A stretch of DNA of 64,000 nucleotides from assembly GCA_012931725.1 (NCBI GenBank), contig CM022950.1, forward strand, positions 59,622,491 to 59,686,490, in the 5' to 3' direction. This stretch comes from Litsea cubeba. Taxonomy: Eukaryota > Streptophyta > Magnoliopsida > Laurales > Lauraceae. Below are positions 24,701-34,030 of this stretch, piece by piece; the first letter of the stretch is position 1; every line of letters begins with the position of its first letter. A model generated the notes under the pieces. That model was not told the origin of the DNA. It ran no database searches and saw nothing but the letters and a program-made list of their open reading frames with translations. A program made the position numbers and the translations under genes.

Positions 24701-27700
24701 TTTGGGATTTATCTCCTACTCCTTTACCAAATATAATTTTGACTACTTTACCTCATTCTTCTCATCCTACTGTTATTCCCGAAATTCAAAGTCAGGCACA
24801 ATGTGATAAAACTAATGGAAACAATGAAGGGAATCCTAGTCATATAGTGCCAAACATTACTGTATCTGAAGCAGGGGGAGAATCACTACAACCGGGCACA
24901 AAAATGTCCAATACTGAGACTCTAGTTTATACTCGGAGAAGACCTCATCAAAAGAGTCAAAGTCAGCCTATTCCTCTTGGAAATGACCAATCTCGACCTT
25001 TGGAAACTGGATCTCCTGATAGTTCTGATCCTAACTCATTTTCAGTTCCTATTGCTTCTCTTAATCAAGAACAATCAGACCTTGATATTCCTATAGCTGT
25101 AAGGAAAGGTACTCGAACTCTTAAGAGGAATCCCAAATATCCCATTGCTAAATACCTTTCCTATGAAAAACTTTCTTATACTCATAGGGCTTTTACCTCA
25201 AAAATCTCACACTTATTTGTCCCGAGAAACATTAAGGAAGCTCTTGATGATCCGAAATGGAAATTAGCAGTGATGGAAGAGATGAATGCTCTTAGAAGAA
25301 GCGGTACTTGGGTGATAGTTGATTTACCAAAGGAGAAAAGAACAGTTGGTTGCAAGTGGGTCTTTACTGTGAAATGTAAAGCTGATGGTAGCATCGAGAG
25401 GTACAAGGCACGACTAGTAGCAAAAGGGTTTACCCAGACCTATGGAATTGATTATCAGGAAACCTTTGCTCCTGTAGCCAAGATAAACTCAATCAGAATC
25501 TTGTTATCTTTGGCTGTGAATTTCAACTGGCCATTACACCAGTTAGATGTAAAAAATGCCTTTTTAAATGGAGATCTTGCGGAGGAGGTCTTTATGAATC
25601 TACCACCAGGGTTTGAGGGAAATTTGGGACCAAATAAAGTTTGTAGACTAAAAAAATCTTTATATGGTCTCAAACAGTCCCCTAGAGCTTGGTTTGAGAG
25701 ATTTGGGAAAGCTGTGAAGAGTTGTGGCTACTATCAGAGTCAAGCTGATCATACCATGTTCTACAAACACAGTAGAGAAGGCAAGGTTGCAGTCTTAATT
25801 GTCTATGTGGATGATATAGTCTTGACAGGTGATGACAATGAAGAATTGGAGAGACTGAAAAAGAGACTTGCAGCTGATTTCGAGATCAAGGATTTGGGTG
25901 CATTGAAATACTTTCTTGGAATGGAGTTTGCTAGATCCAAAGAAGGTATCTTTGTGAACCAACGTAAATATGTTCTTGATTTACTTGGTGAAACAGGTCT
26001 GCTAGGATGTAAACCAGCCGAGACACCCATTGAACCCAACCTCAAGTTGCAGCCTTCGAAAGCTGAAGAAGTTCTGAATAATGAGCAGTATCAAAGACTT
26101 GTTGGCAGACTAATCTACTTGTCACATACACGTCCAGATATAGCTTTTGCAGTCAGCATGGTTAGCCAGTTCATGCATTCACCTGGACAAGAACACTTTG
26201 ATGCAGTCTACAGAATTCTCAGATACCTAAAGGGGACCCCTGGACAAGGTCTACTATTCAAAAATCATGGACATTTACAAGTTGAAGCCTATACAGATGC
26301 GGATTGGGCTGGGAGTACTACTGATAGACGGTCAACTTCTGGCTACTGTACCTTTGTTGGAGGTAATCTTGTCACCTGGCGGAGTAAAAAACAGAATGTG
26401 GTAGCAAGAAGCAGCGCCGAGGCTGAGTTTCGATCAGTTGCTCATGGAATCTGTGAGGTGTTGTGGATTAAGAGACTATTGGACGACTTGAAGATCTATA
26501 ATCCGTTGCCTATGAAAGTATACTGTGACAATAAAGCTGCTATTTTGATCGCTCACAATCCAGTGCTTCATGACAGAACAAAGCACGTGGAAGTAGACAA
26601 ACACTTCATCAAGGAAAAGCTCGAAAATGGATTGATCTGTATGCCGTACATTCCAACTACTGAACAAGTTGCAGATGTGTTTACAAAGGGGCCTCCTACA
26701 AGACAATTCAACAAACTAATTGGCAAGCTGGCTATGGAAGATATCTTCAAACCAGCTTGAGGGGGAGTGTTGTAAAAGGAAGATTTGGTAGTAAGATTAC
26801 CAAATATTAGGAGTTTTATTAGCTGTAAATAGTTACTGTAATTAGAATATTTAGTTACTGTAATTACTTGGTCAATGCTGTAAATTAGGGAATTAGTCAG
26901 GCCAGCTAGCTATTGTAATCAGTTTCCTGATTATGTGCTGATTTTGTGCTTGTATTCTCTCCTATAAAGAGAACCTATGTAACCTTGTGAGAAATACAGA
27001 ATTTATTCATTTCAAGTTCACATCATCCTATTGGGGAGATTTTTCCACCATGACACATTGATGATAGGACCACCGGATAGATATTTTGGATTGCGAAAGA
27101 CTGGAATGGCAAACCTCTTTTGTATCTTGTTAATGTGGCAGAGAGTAATATTTTCCTTTTGAAGTTCCATATAGTATCATTATCATCATCATGTAATATC
27201 TCCTACATATCTATGGTCTTGATTTTGGACTGTGAAAGGCAATGAAGGAAGATGTGTTTCAATTTACCAGGTTGTTGTACTAGCTGTGCTGTTCGGGTAA
27301 AATCTGGACAATTACGACAGCCAGAAGCACTTGGAATATCTGCAGAGCTAAAATCAAAGGTTAGCATTAACTACTCCATTGAGGCTTTTTGCATGTTATT
27401 TTGTGACGGCATGATTTTTTTTCCTTCTCACTACAAACCATGAACTGAATTCTATGGCTTTGTTGAAATCTTGTACTTCATTTTGGATCTTATTCTTTGT
27501 TAAGTTTTCTGTTGGCACATTTTGAATGAATTGGCCATTTCGTTGCTAGCTTTATGTTTGAATTATATGTTTAGAATCATTTTTCTGTCTAGAGGAGATT
27601 AACTAGAGTATTTCCTAAAGTAAATTAAATATACGAGGGAGAATATAAAGCTTTCTGATTGTTGGGAGAGAAGATCCTTCAAAAGGGTTCCCAAATCCCA

Positions 27701-28540
27701 ATTATATTGGAACAATTACCATGTAATCTGATCTTAATTTATCTCGTTTAAGTGACATATGCACTTTTAATCAGGATATCTGACCTGAAATTTTGGATTA
27801 ATGTGCATTTTTGTTTGGTAAAACGTTTTGGTAACTTAGAGAGATTCACTGGCACTTGCATAAGAACCTGTTTACCACAAGCTGGAGAAATATGTACTCT
27901 GTTAATCAGCTCTAATTTCTGGTTCTCCCAAAGATTAATAGCATATCCTTCCTCTTTTTTGCCTCATTTCAGGGATATGCATTACTCTGTGTGGGCTTCC
28001 CAACTTCTGACCTTGAAGTTGAAACTCAAGATGAGGACGAGGTACAATCCAAGTGATGACAGCAGTGTTTCCATAAACATTAGAAAAGTTATATGTATTT
28101 GCCTCAAAAAGAATTTCTCTTATTTTATGAACAGGTATATTGGCTTCAATTTGGACGATATTTTGCACGAGGACCTATAGTAAGTCATTTAAGATTTGTT
28201 TTCTAGGAGGATTTCTTTAGGGGAAAACAGAGTGGTTGGGGTTCCATCAGTACACATGCTGTGCGAACCACAACCCGCTGCTTGCGATACCATTTATTCA
28301 AATATTCTTCCGGATTTTTTTTTTTTTGTTACTAGATTCTATTTTTTACTGGTACTTTAGATCTCTTTTTCCAATCTACACCTGTATTTCATTTTTCCTT
28401 TTTTCCACCTGTATGTTGGTCTGTGCTCTTATATCTAGAGACTAGAAGTAGCCAGCAGCAAGATCTTATAATCTTTTTGTTATTTACTTTTTCAGGACAG
28501 GGACGATATTGCATTGGAGTTGGCTATGGGTGATGAATGA
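18771..28540 (+). CDS. FDC2: Ferredoxin C2 (plastid 2Fe-2S ferredoxin-like protein)
   Basis: Six exons: 18771-19010, 21297-21360, 27271-27359, 27973-28041, 28135-28179, 28496-28540. All introns are GT-AG and the phases join exactly, giving 183 aa, close to the length I recall for plant FdC2. The first ~50 residues are Ser/Arg-rich and poor in acidic residues, as in a chloroplast transit peptide. The mature part begins near RTHKVTVHDRQRGVV. The cluster-binding cysteines are C99, C104 and C107 in ACRHGCCTSCAVRV and C137 in GYALLCVGFP. The C-terminal tail (WLQFGRYFARGP, then ELAMGDE) is the extension that separates FdC2 from photosynthetic ferredoxins. Known role of the family: stromal electron-transfer protein needed for normal greening; mutants are pale. 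Intron 2 (5910 bp) contains a complete Ty1/copia element in sense orientation; intron 1 carries an RTE remnant. The reading frame is intact. Confidence 0.95.
19640..20130 (-). mobile_element. RTE-type LINE remnant
   Basis: The minus-strand translation across frame breaks gives pieces such as QEATDAQNECSRDRMLKWMC, CKTRKDKIRNERF and a DDLDMSNI-like segment. These correspond to the C-terminal region of plant RTE reverse transcriptases (compare SLLYGSECWA... and RMLRWMCG in the copy at 30078-30281). It is degenerate and both ends are unclear. It lies in intron 1 of the ferredoxin C2 gene, antisense to it. Confidence 0.55.
20690..20905. repeat. GAGTCGG / ACTCGGCCGAGT word repeat
   Basis: The heptamer GAGTCGG, its complement and near-variants (GACTTGGCCGAGT, GGCTGAGTCC) recur about ten times over 200 bases, giving a quasi-palindromic texture. 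Similar words return at 37430-37505 and weakly at 36990-37060. It looks like a dispersed plant repeat of unknown class. Confidence 0.5.
21555..21690 (+). mobile_element. Possible SINE-like repeat
   Basis: A segment with TGGTCTAAGAGTG followed about 30 bases later by CAGGGATTGATCCCTGG has the order and spacing of Pol III A and B boxes, though the match to consensus is weak. It follows a T-rich run and lies in intron 2 of the ferredoxin gene, upstream of the copia insertion. It could equally be a chance match. Confidence 0.3.
22009..22252 (+). repeat. 5' LTR of the copia element
   Basis: 244 bp, TGTTGTAAAAGG...AAGTTCACA. It contains a TATA-like CCTATAAAGAG near 22190, which probably sets the transcript start. 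It is identical to the 3' LTR except that it lacks an 11-base segment. Confidence 0.95.
22253..22264 (+). other. Primer-binding site of the copia element
   Basis: TGGTATCAGAGC directly abuts the 5' LTR. It is complementary to the 3' end of plant initiator methionine tRNA, the usual primer of copia elements. Confidence 0.9.
22316..26760 (+). pseudogene. copia gag-pol, one frame break in integrase
   Basis: The start is the ATG at 22316 (MSDDSSVSSPPV...), just after the LTR and primer site. The first frame carries the gag N-domain, a CCHC knuckle (CDYCNKPRHTRETC, about 23099-23140), the protease active site IDSGASDHM (about 23376) and the GAG-pre-integrase HLRLGHPSF with its Cys pair. It continues into integrase (HSDVWGP) and ends at TAG 24026-24028. 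The rest of pol is open from just after 24003 in the -1 frame to 26760: integrase HTDNGTEYF, reverse transcriptase KWVFTVK and LDVKNAFLNGD, the catalytic YVDDI near 25804, and RNase H DADWAG. The break falls at the A run 24005-24009. Copia elements normally use one frame, so this is most likely a one-base loss. No other stop or frame break is seen. Confidence 0.9.
26759..26767 (+). other. Polypurine tract of the copia element
   Basis: GAGGGGGAG lies immediately before the 3' LTR. Position and composition fit the plus-strand primer of LTR retrotransposons. Confidence 0.85.
26768..27022 (+). repeat. 3' LTR of the copia element
   Basis: 255 bp. Compared with the 5' LTR the only difference is an extra CTGATTTTGTG next to CTGATTATGTG, an imperfect tandem duplication of 11 bases. 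Confidence 0.95.
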
Positions 28541-29670
28541 TACAGGAATGGAGGATTTGTAATGCGATTGAGAGGCAAGCAGCTCTGCCGGAGCCCATTT
28601 TTTGTAATCATTGTATAATACATAATGTTGGTAGTCTTGAGTAGATATAGCCTGTCAATGAGCACAGTTACCTCTAGAATCAATGTTGCTGTATTTGAAA
28701 ATAATATGCAATTCAACAACAATATTTTTCCTTCTCCAAGCATCCCCTTTTCGGTCATTTGGTGCAGCTAATTTTCCTTGCGCAAGAGGAAAATTGAATA
28801 GATTTTCCTTGGTAGAGAGGATTTCAATTTCCTATGCGATGGTTAGGATTGCTGCATTCCTCTCTCTCTGGAAATGAAAATCTACAGAGAGCGGAATATT
28901 TGCTGCACATATGCATCCTTAGAGAAAGCACAAGTTGGGCCCCACATTGTTCTTCAGGTTCCATGTTTTTTAGAACCTCTTATTCATACTCTCAAGACTA
29001 AAATCTCTGATCCAGTGTGCTATTTAGTGCTTGTCTTCAGGTCATCTTGAAGCTGATCTTACTTGCTCCTGAAGAATAAAGGCTGTGGTCAATTTTTGAT
29101 TTATTTTATTACACAGTTTTAGTCTCACTGCTTTAGTTTTGGAACATTTATCAGCAACTAGAACTATCCTAGGGAAGGGGAGGGTTTAGAGAGAGAAATG
29201 GCGCCATGTTTGATTTGGATGTGCAATCTCTAAGAAGTAGACAGTTCCGTATGCAAATCATCAGCCACCCTCCCTCTAATGAAATGAATCCCACTCCATT
29301 CTTCAACCTTGTCTAACATCTCTTGGCTCTTGCCTGGGAAAAAAGACAGTTCCGGATGAAAGCCCTCTTATAGTCTTTTTTGTAGCCTTGGACACTTGCT
29401 CTCTTTGCCACTTTTTCGCCAAAGTCTCTAAATACTTACTGTTGTAATACAGTTACTGCAACACCTTACCAGATATGTTGTTTGGAGAAAACTGACATTG
29501 CAATTAGTGGAATCACAGGGTTACCCTCTTTAGGAGTGAATCTACTTTTGACAGTTTAAGTTGTGATTTGAATCTACTAGTTCATGATTGCAATCCTGAA
29601 GAATTCATCATCTTCTGATGAATTGTGATAATTTGTTTTTCTATTTGGTGCTGTTCTTCTTATTGGGAAC
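28541..29670 (+). other. 3' UTR and downstream flank of the ferredoxin gene; no further gene seen
   Basis: The ferredoxin stop codon is followed by T- and AT-rich DNA. A possible polyadenylation region (TTGTATAATACATAAT) lies at about 28611-28626. No repeats or open frames of note are seen to 29670. Confidence 0.4.
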
Positions 29671-29790
29671 AGAATCCGAGTTTTAGTCGGCAGAGCCCTG
29701 CTAATCTCATCATGATGGACCAGCTGAAACGTTTTACTCAATTGTTCGATGCTGTCGATCCTAGTGAGATGTTTAGGGCTTTACTATGCA
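29671..29790 (+). other. Unrecognised coding-like segment A
   Basis: After an AG at about 29671, an open segment reads NPSFSRQSPANLIMMDQLKR and continues for about 20 residues (FTQLFDAVDPSEMFRALLCI) to a stop at about 29793. Its composition is protein-like, but I do not recognise the family. It could be an exon of a decayed gene or part of a retroelement frame. The RTE insertion that follows separates it from segment B. Confidence 0.25.
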
Positions 29791-29849
29791 TCTGACATTT
29801 ATGGATAGAGAGTTATTAGAATTTCTCATCGCAGAACTCATTACAAACC

Positions 29850-30290
29850 AAACCAAGCCTTTTCCCACTAGGTGGGGTCGGCTATATAGATTTGACGATG
29901 CCAATCAAATCTGTTTAGGGTCATGTCCTCCGTTAGATCCATGTAGGCAAGGTCATGTTTAATAGTTTCTTTCCAACTTCTCTTAGGTCTCCCTCTCCCT
30001 CTCCTACTCCTGGCAATCTCCATGCTTTCACACCTTTTAACAGGTGCCTCCGTTGGACGCCTTCTAATATGGCCGAATCATCTCAGTCGATTTTCTCTCA
30101 TTTTATCTCCAATCGGTGCTATTCCTACTTTGCCCCTAATCTCCTCATTCCTAATCTTATCTCTCCTTGTGATCCCGCACATCCATCTTAGCATTCTCAT
30201 CTCCGCAACTTCCATCTTCTTGACATGATTATGCTTTACTGCCCAACACTCTGATCCATATAATAAAGAACTTCTTTTCAATATATAATC
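29850..30290 (-). mobile_element. RTE-type LINE 3' end
   Basis: On the minus strand 30078-30281 encodes SLLYGSECWAVKHNHVKKME, then VAEMRMLRWMCGITRRDKI and a DKMRENRLR end. This is the conserved C-terminal region of plant RTE reverse transcriptases. Downstream on that strand the element continues through the RTE 3' block CCGACCCCACCTAGTGGGAA into a (GGTTT)n tail, seen on the plus strand as AAACCAAACCAAGCC at about 29855. It is 5'-truncated. It shares its end with the 8586-8816 copy. Confidence 0.8.
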
Positions 30291-30324
30291 AGATATCCAA
30301 GCTTCTTGTTATTTTTCACCAATT

Positions 30325-30503
30325 TCGGAAGAAAGTTTGTTTCAAGCTGGAATCTACTTGTCTGATGATCTTCTAATTCTACCACCTAAGCTGGTGACAT
30401 CTCCTAGCCGAGTCCTGTTTGAGACATTGCATTCCTATGTTCAACCCAGCTCCTCCTGTTTTGACCTGATCTGCTGGACTCTGTCAGGCGGTGGACTATA
30501 TTA
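30325..30503 (+). other. Unrecognised coding-like segment B
   Basis: An open stretch reads SPISEESLFQAGIYLSDDLL, continues ILPPKLVTSPSRVLFETLHS and ends GGGLYYS at a TGA near 30503. It has no obvious repeat character and reads like a conserved protein. I cannot name it. It lies just beyond the RTE insertion that follows segment A, so both may come from one disrupted gene. Confidence 0.25.
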
Positions 30504-30699
30504 TTCTTGAGGAAATCATGCAAAAAGAACTGCAACAGGAACCTTATAAGAATCATTCCATTCATGCTTTTTGTAAATCTGACTTGGGAGAAATAAGGCA
30601 GTATTGAAAAAGGTAGTTATTCCTCATTTTCCAGAGGTACCACTGGATTGTGACTCCAAGTCTTCTATTGTTATTAGAAGCCCTGAACCAGAGAACCAA

Positions 30700-31600
30700 T
30701 CAGAGAGCAGATGTTTGATGGGGACAAGGGATAGTCCTTGGAAGCCAAATCCAGATTTCCACTACAATTAGGCAATGAGCAAAAAGATGGTCAACAGTTT
30801 CATTTTCTAATCTACAGAGAGCACAAATCAGGTCAGCAGAATTATTGAATTTGTGGAGTCTATTGCATAGGGAAAGCTTACCAAGTAGGGAAGGCCATAT
30901 GAATATTTGCAGTTTGGAAGGGACCCTTAAATTCCATACTATCTTCCAAGGAAGGTTTGGGTCAATTTGGATATTTTTGATATGCTTATAAAAAACTTTA
31001 CCCGGCATTTCCCGGTTGGCTCATGACCCCAACATCTAATGTCAGAGGAATTTGGTTTGCAATGGACTCATCCCAAACGGTTCTAACCAAACCCTTCATT
31101 CCAGTGATTACCTGATTCAAAAAGGGTAATCAGGTCAGCCACAAACACCTTACCATCAAGGATCTCAGCAGTATTTCTCCCATTCAGCCCAATGCTAAGA
31201 GAGTCCACATTGGGGACCCAATTATCATCAAGAGTTCTTACTCAGGACCCATCTCCAACCGTTCGCTTTTGGTTTATGAAAATTAAGTCCCTGTTTCTAA
31301 TCATGAACTTCCAAAACCTAGAGTCTGTTTGCTTCAATTGATAGTCCCTGAAATCATGGTCGAGAAGATATTTTTGGGATAGCAATCTAACCCAAAGGGC
31401 CTCAGGCCTCATGAGAAATCTCGACAAATGTGTGGCACAATATTCTGACAATGTAGGTCTCAAACTTGGGCCTCCTTCACAGGTAGAGTATGATTTAGCA
31501 CCCTTTCTCATCACACTGATTTCAGTGTTCAGGTCATTTTCTTTAGTCCTTCTGTAGCTTGGAACAAATATAGTTAGTCCCTTGATGCAAGATTCCATCC
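30700..31600 (-). pseudogene. L1-type LINE fragment (C-terminal region)
   Basis: On the minus strand, 31242-31430 reads RFLMRPEALWVRLLSQKYLL and continues to FINQKRTVGDGS. After a frame break, 30700-31008 gives a zinc-knuckle (zf-RVT) domain: PWKIVWNLRVPSKLQIFIW, then CALCRLENETVDHLFAHC. This is the region downstream of the reverse transcriptase core in plant L1 elements. The core itself is absent and stops are present, so it is a dead fragment. The boundary beyond 31430 is uncertain. Confidence 0.75.
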
Positions 31601-31609
31601 ATGGTCCCC

Positions 31610-31900
31610 CATGGGTCGACCTGCCTTTGCGCCCAGCCCACTTATCCTCATCTTATTTTAGAGTTATTTTCATTTATCTATGCCCTTTATTTAGTTAAGT
31701 GAGATGTTTTAATCTCAACCGTAGGATTATTAGATGGTTGAGATTAGATCTAAGTTTGTGTTTTCTCATATTTAAGCATTGTAAAGCCTCTCCTAGGCTA
31801 TTCAGTTAATGATTAATGAAATTTTCTTTGAGTGCCTTTGGGTATCCTAGATTTATCTCTTCTTCCTCGTCCGCGATGGGGAATTTGGCATGAGGCCAAT
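31610..31900 (+). repeat. Possible solo-LTR fragment
   Basis: AT-rich sequence with a TATTTAAGCATTGTAAAGCC promoter-like block and a CAGTTAATGATTAATGAAAT motif near 31802-31821, similar in style to the transcription start and R region of plant LTRs. Neither terminal inverted bases nor a target duplication could be fixed, so the call is weak. Confidence 0.25.
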
Positions 31901-33849
31901 TTTCAAGCGAAAGCCTGACGTATCCCTTCCACCCTCCATCTCTATCCGCCCCGCGTCTGGTACCCCACTCCACATCATCCCTTCTTCTGTACCTCGGCCT
32001 TAGCACAAAGATACTCATACAATCTCTTTCTTGATCTAGACCATTTATATCTTGTCTGAGAAATTATTTATCCAATCATTTCTGATACCATCATCATCAA
32101 TGTCATCTTATAGCCTTACTGTCATCTTGCCGATATCATCTTTCAGGCTATCAACACTGATGTTTTTTACTTACATGATATTTTAGTTGCTAGCATTGAC
32201 ATGATACATTTCGTGCAACACTGATGAAATTATATTTGCCGATACCAAGTTTGATTACTCGCAAAGTATTTGAGTTGAAATGACCACTGAAATTGTGACC
32301 TCTCACTTCAATCCCATTCCCTTCTTTAAACACATACCTCTCTTCCACTTGTTTCCTTTTCTTTTGGATTTCTTGATTGTATTAGACTGCCATGTGGAGA
32401 GATACAACTAACAGATGGTTGAGATTGGAGAGGGACTGAAGTCAATGACCTTTTGTTGTGAATATTGGCAACTGCATAGAGCCTTGTAATTTACTGAAAT
32501 GAATTAACTATCAATGGCAAGTAAGGTTAGCTCACATGCTTTTATAGTAATTTTTCTCTGAAGATTTTATACTGTGTGTATCTTAACGTTTTGATTTCTT
32601 AATAGCAACTGAAATCTCATGCTTATATCAGAAGTTGTTTGAAGTAAGTGTTATGGTATTACAGACAGGTTTTCTTAGCAATTGAAATCTCATTTTTGTC
32701 TCCGTTTTAGTTTGACATGAGCATCTTCACAGGCCACAGTTACACTTACACAATCTAATTATGTTACTATCAAGGCCTGATTGTCTCTGCTCAGTATTGA
32801 GTTCCCCAAAATACATATTGAAAGGTGTTCTATGCGGCTAAAGAAAGGTGTTCTATGCTTTCTTGGTCATCTTAATTTACACTATATTTTTTAAGGTACC
32901 AATGCAGAAATCTCTACTTTCCGAGCGAGCTCGAATTTGGGTGATCTGCCTTTCCCCTTGAAGGACTTTAATGGGCTTTAACCAGCTGAGAGCTACCAGT
33001 GGGACATTGAACAGGTATTATAATGATTGGCTCCAAAGAGGTGAGGAATGTAAGGGTCAAAGGTGGAAAGGTAGTTGAGAGATTAATTTTTTTTTTTCGT
33101 GGCTGTAGTTGAGATCATTACTTTCCTTGGATTTCGTTTGCTCGAGTGAAGAATGAGGACTTGGTGTAGATGGGACCTTGACTTTCCTAGAATTTGAATT
33201 ATAATAATGGCCGTGCATTCATTGAATGTCATTGACGTCAAGGAATTTTTGATTTGTGTGATAATCCCACTGTCATTGACGTTGGATTGAAATTAGAAAA
33301 AAAAAATGATGCATTCTAAAACCGCAAACTGCTAAACTTGAGGGCCACAGCCCACAGGTCAAGAGGTGAGGTTAAGATAATTGAACCCACAACAATATTT
33401 TTTTTTTTTTTTTTTTGGGGTTCAATCTAGTTAGATCCATCAGAGTTGGATCTGGGTTCACAATGGCTCTAACCTATCATTTATCAAGCTATTCAATACC
33501 GGTTAAAATGAACTTTCCAAGCTCTCTCCTCCCCCTATTAGCCCAAGATTGGCTAAAAACTAAAAGGCTATAATGGCCACCATTTGTGACATCTTCAATT
33601 CTCCAGATGTGATTGTCCAAGATGTGGCCCATCACATCAATGGCTTAGATCGCCAATGCAAGGGCCAACATGTAAGAACTTTTCTCTAGTATGCCCTGTG
33701 CAAAACCTTGGATAAAAAATAAAACAATGTCATACCCTTTATACAAAAAGGTGTCACTAACCTCCATCTTTGGTAGGACCCATTACATTTATGGTAACCA
33801 TTGTAATAAAGTGTGATTAAATAAAATGACTTCAAACATATTGCCACAA
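31901..33849. other. Intergenic; nothing recognised
   Basis: AT-rich DNA with T runs near 33090 and 33400-33417. No exon structure, RNA gene or bounded repeat was recognised on either strand. Confidence 0.4.
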
Positions 33850-33923
33850 GGTGCTGTGGTGTAGTCGGTTATCACGTCAGTCTTACACACTGAAGGTCCC
33901 CAGTTCGAACCTGGGCAGCACCA
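33850..33923 (+). tRNA. trnV-UAC (nuclear): tRNA-Val (anticodon UAC)
   Basis: The 74 bases fold as a full cloverleaf. The acceptor stem pairs GGTGCTG with CAGCACC and the discriminator base is A. The D arm contains GTGTAGTCGGTTATCAC. The anticodon stem TCAGT/ACTGA holds the loop CTTACAC with anticodon TAC. The T arm is CCCAG-TTCGAAC-CTGGG. There is no intron. The internal A box and B box (GGTCCCCAGTTCGAACC region) are intact, and a T4 Pol III stop lies at 33929-33932. The sequence is the nuclear type, decoding GUA. Confidence 0.96.
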
Positions 33924-33928
33924 TTTGA

Positions 33929-33932
33929 TTTT
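33929..33932 (+). terminator. Pol III T-run terminator of the tRNA-Val gene
   Basis: TTTT lies six bases after the tRNA 3' end, with further T runs following it at 33936 and beyond. Confidence 0.75.
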
Positions 33933-33934
33933 AT

Positions 33935-34030
33935 GTTTTTGCCCTTTTTCATTTTTTTGGCACTCATAGTAGCAATTTGCATTTTTTTGCCCTTTTTCAT
34001 TTTTTTGGCACTCATAGTAGCAATTTGCAT
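33935..34030. repeat. 48-bp direct tandem duplication
   Basis: A unit containing GCCCTTTTTCATTTTTTTGG and CACTCATAGTAGCAATTTGC occurs twice with a 48-base period. It begins directly after the tRNA terminator. The two copies differ only in the length of the leading T run, so the duplication is recent. Confidence 0.9.

Larger units (their letters stand above)
22009..27022 (+). mobile_element. Complete Ty1/copia LTR retrotransposon
   Basis: A full element of 5014 bp with LTRs at 22009-22252 and 26768-27022, both starting TG and ending CA. The host target TCATC is duplicated at 22004-22008 and 27023-27027. The primer-binding site TGGTATCAGAGC follows the 5' LTR directly and matches the initiator tRNA-Met 3' end. 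A polypurine tract GAGGGGGAG precedes the 3' LTR. Domain order gag, protease, integrase, reverse transcriptase, RNase H is the copia order. The LTRs differ only by an 11-base insertion, so the insertion is very recent. It sits in intron 2 of the ferredoxin C2 gene in the same orientation. The small size and short LTRs recall Ale/Retrofit-type copia lineages, but this was not tested by phylogeny. Confidence 0.97.

Noticed and set aside
22745..26750. Numerous 60-90-codon minus-strand frames inside the copia element
   Set aside because: Antisense shadows of gag-pol with no domain content.
32079..32092. CTGATACCA as a minus-strand copia primer-binding site
   Set aside because: Only a partial match, and no LTR ending in CA abuts it on the expected side.
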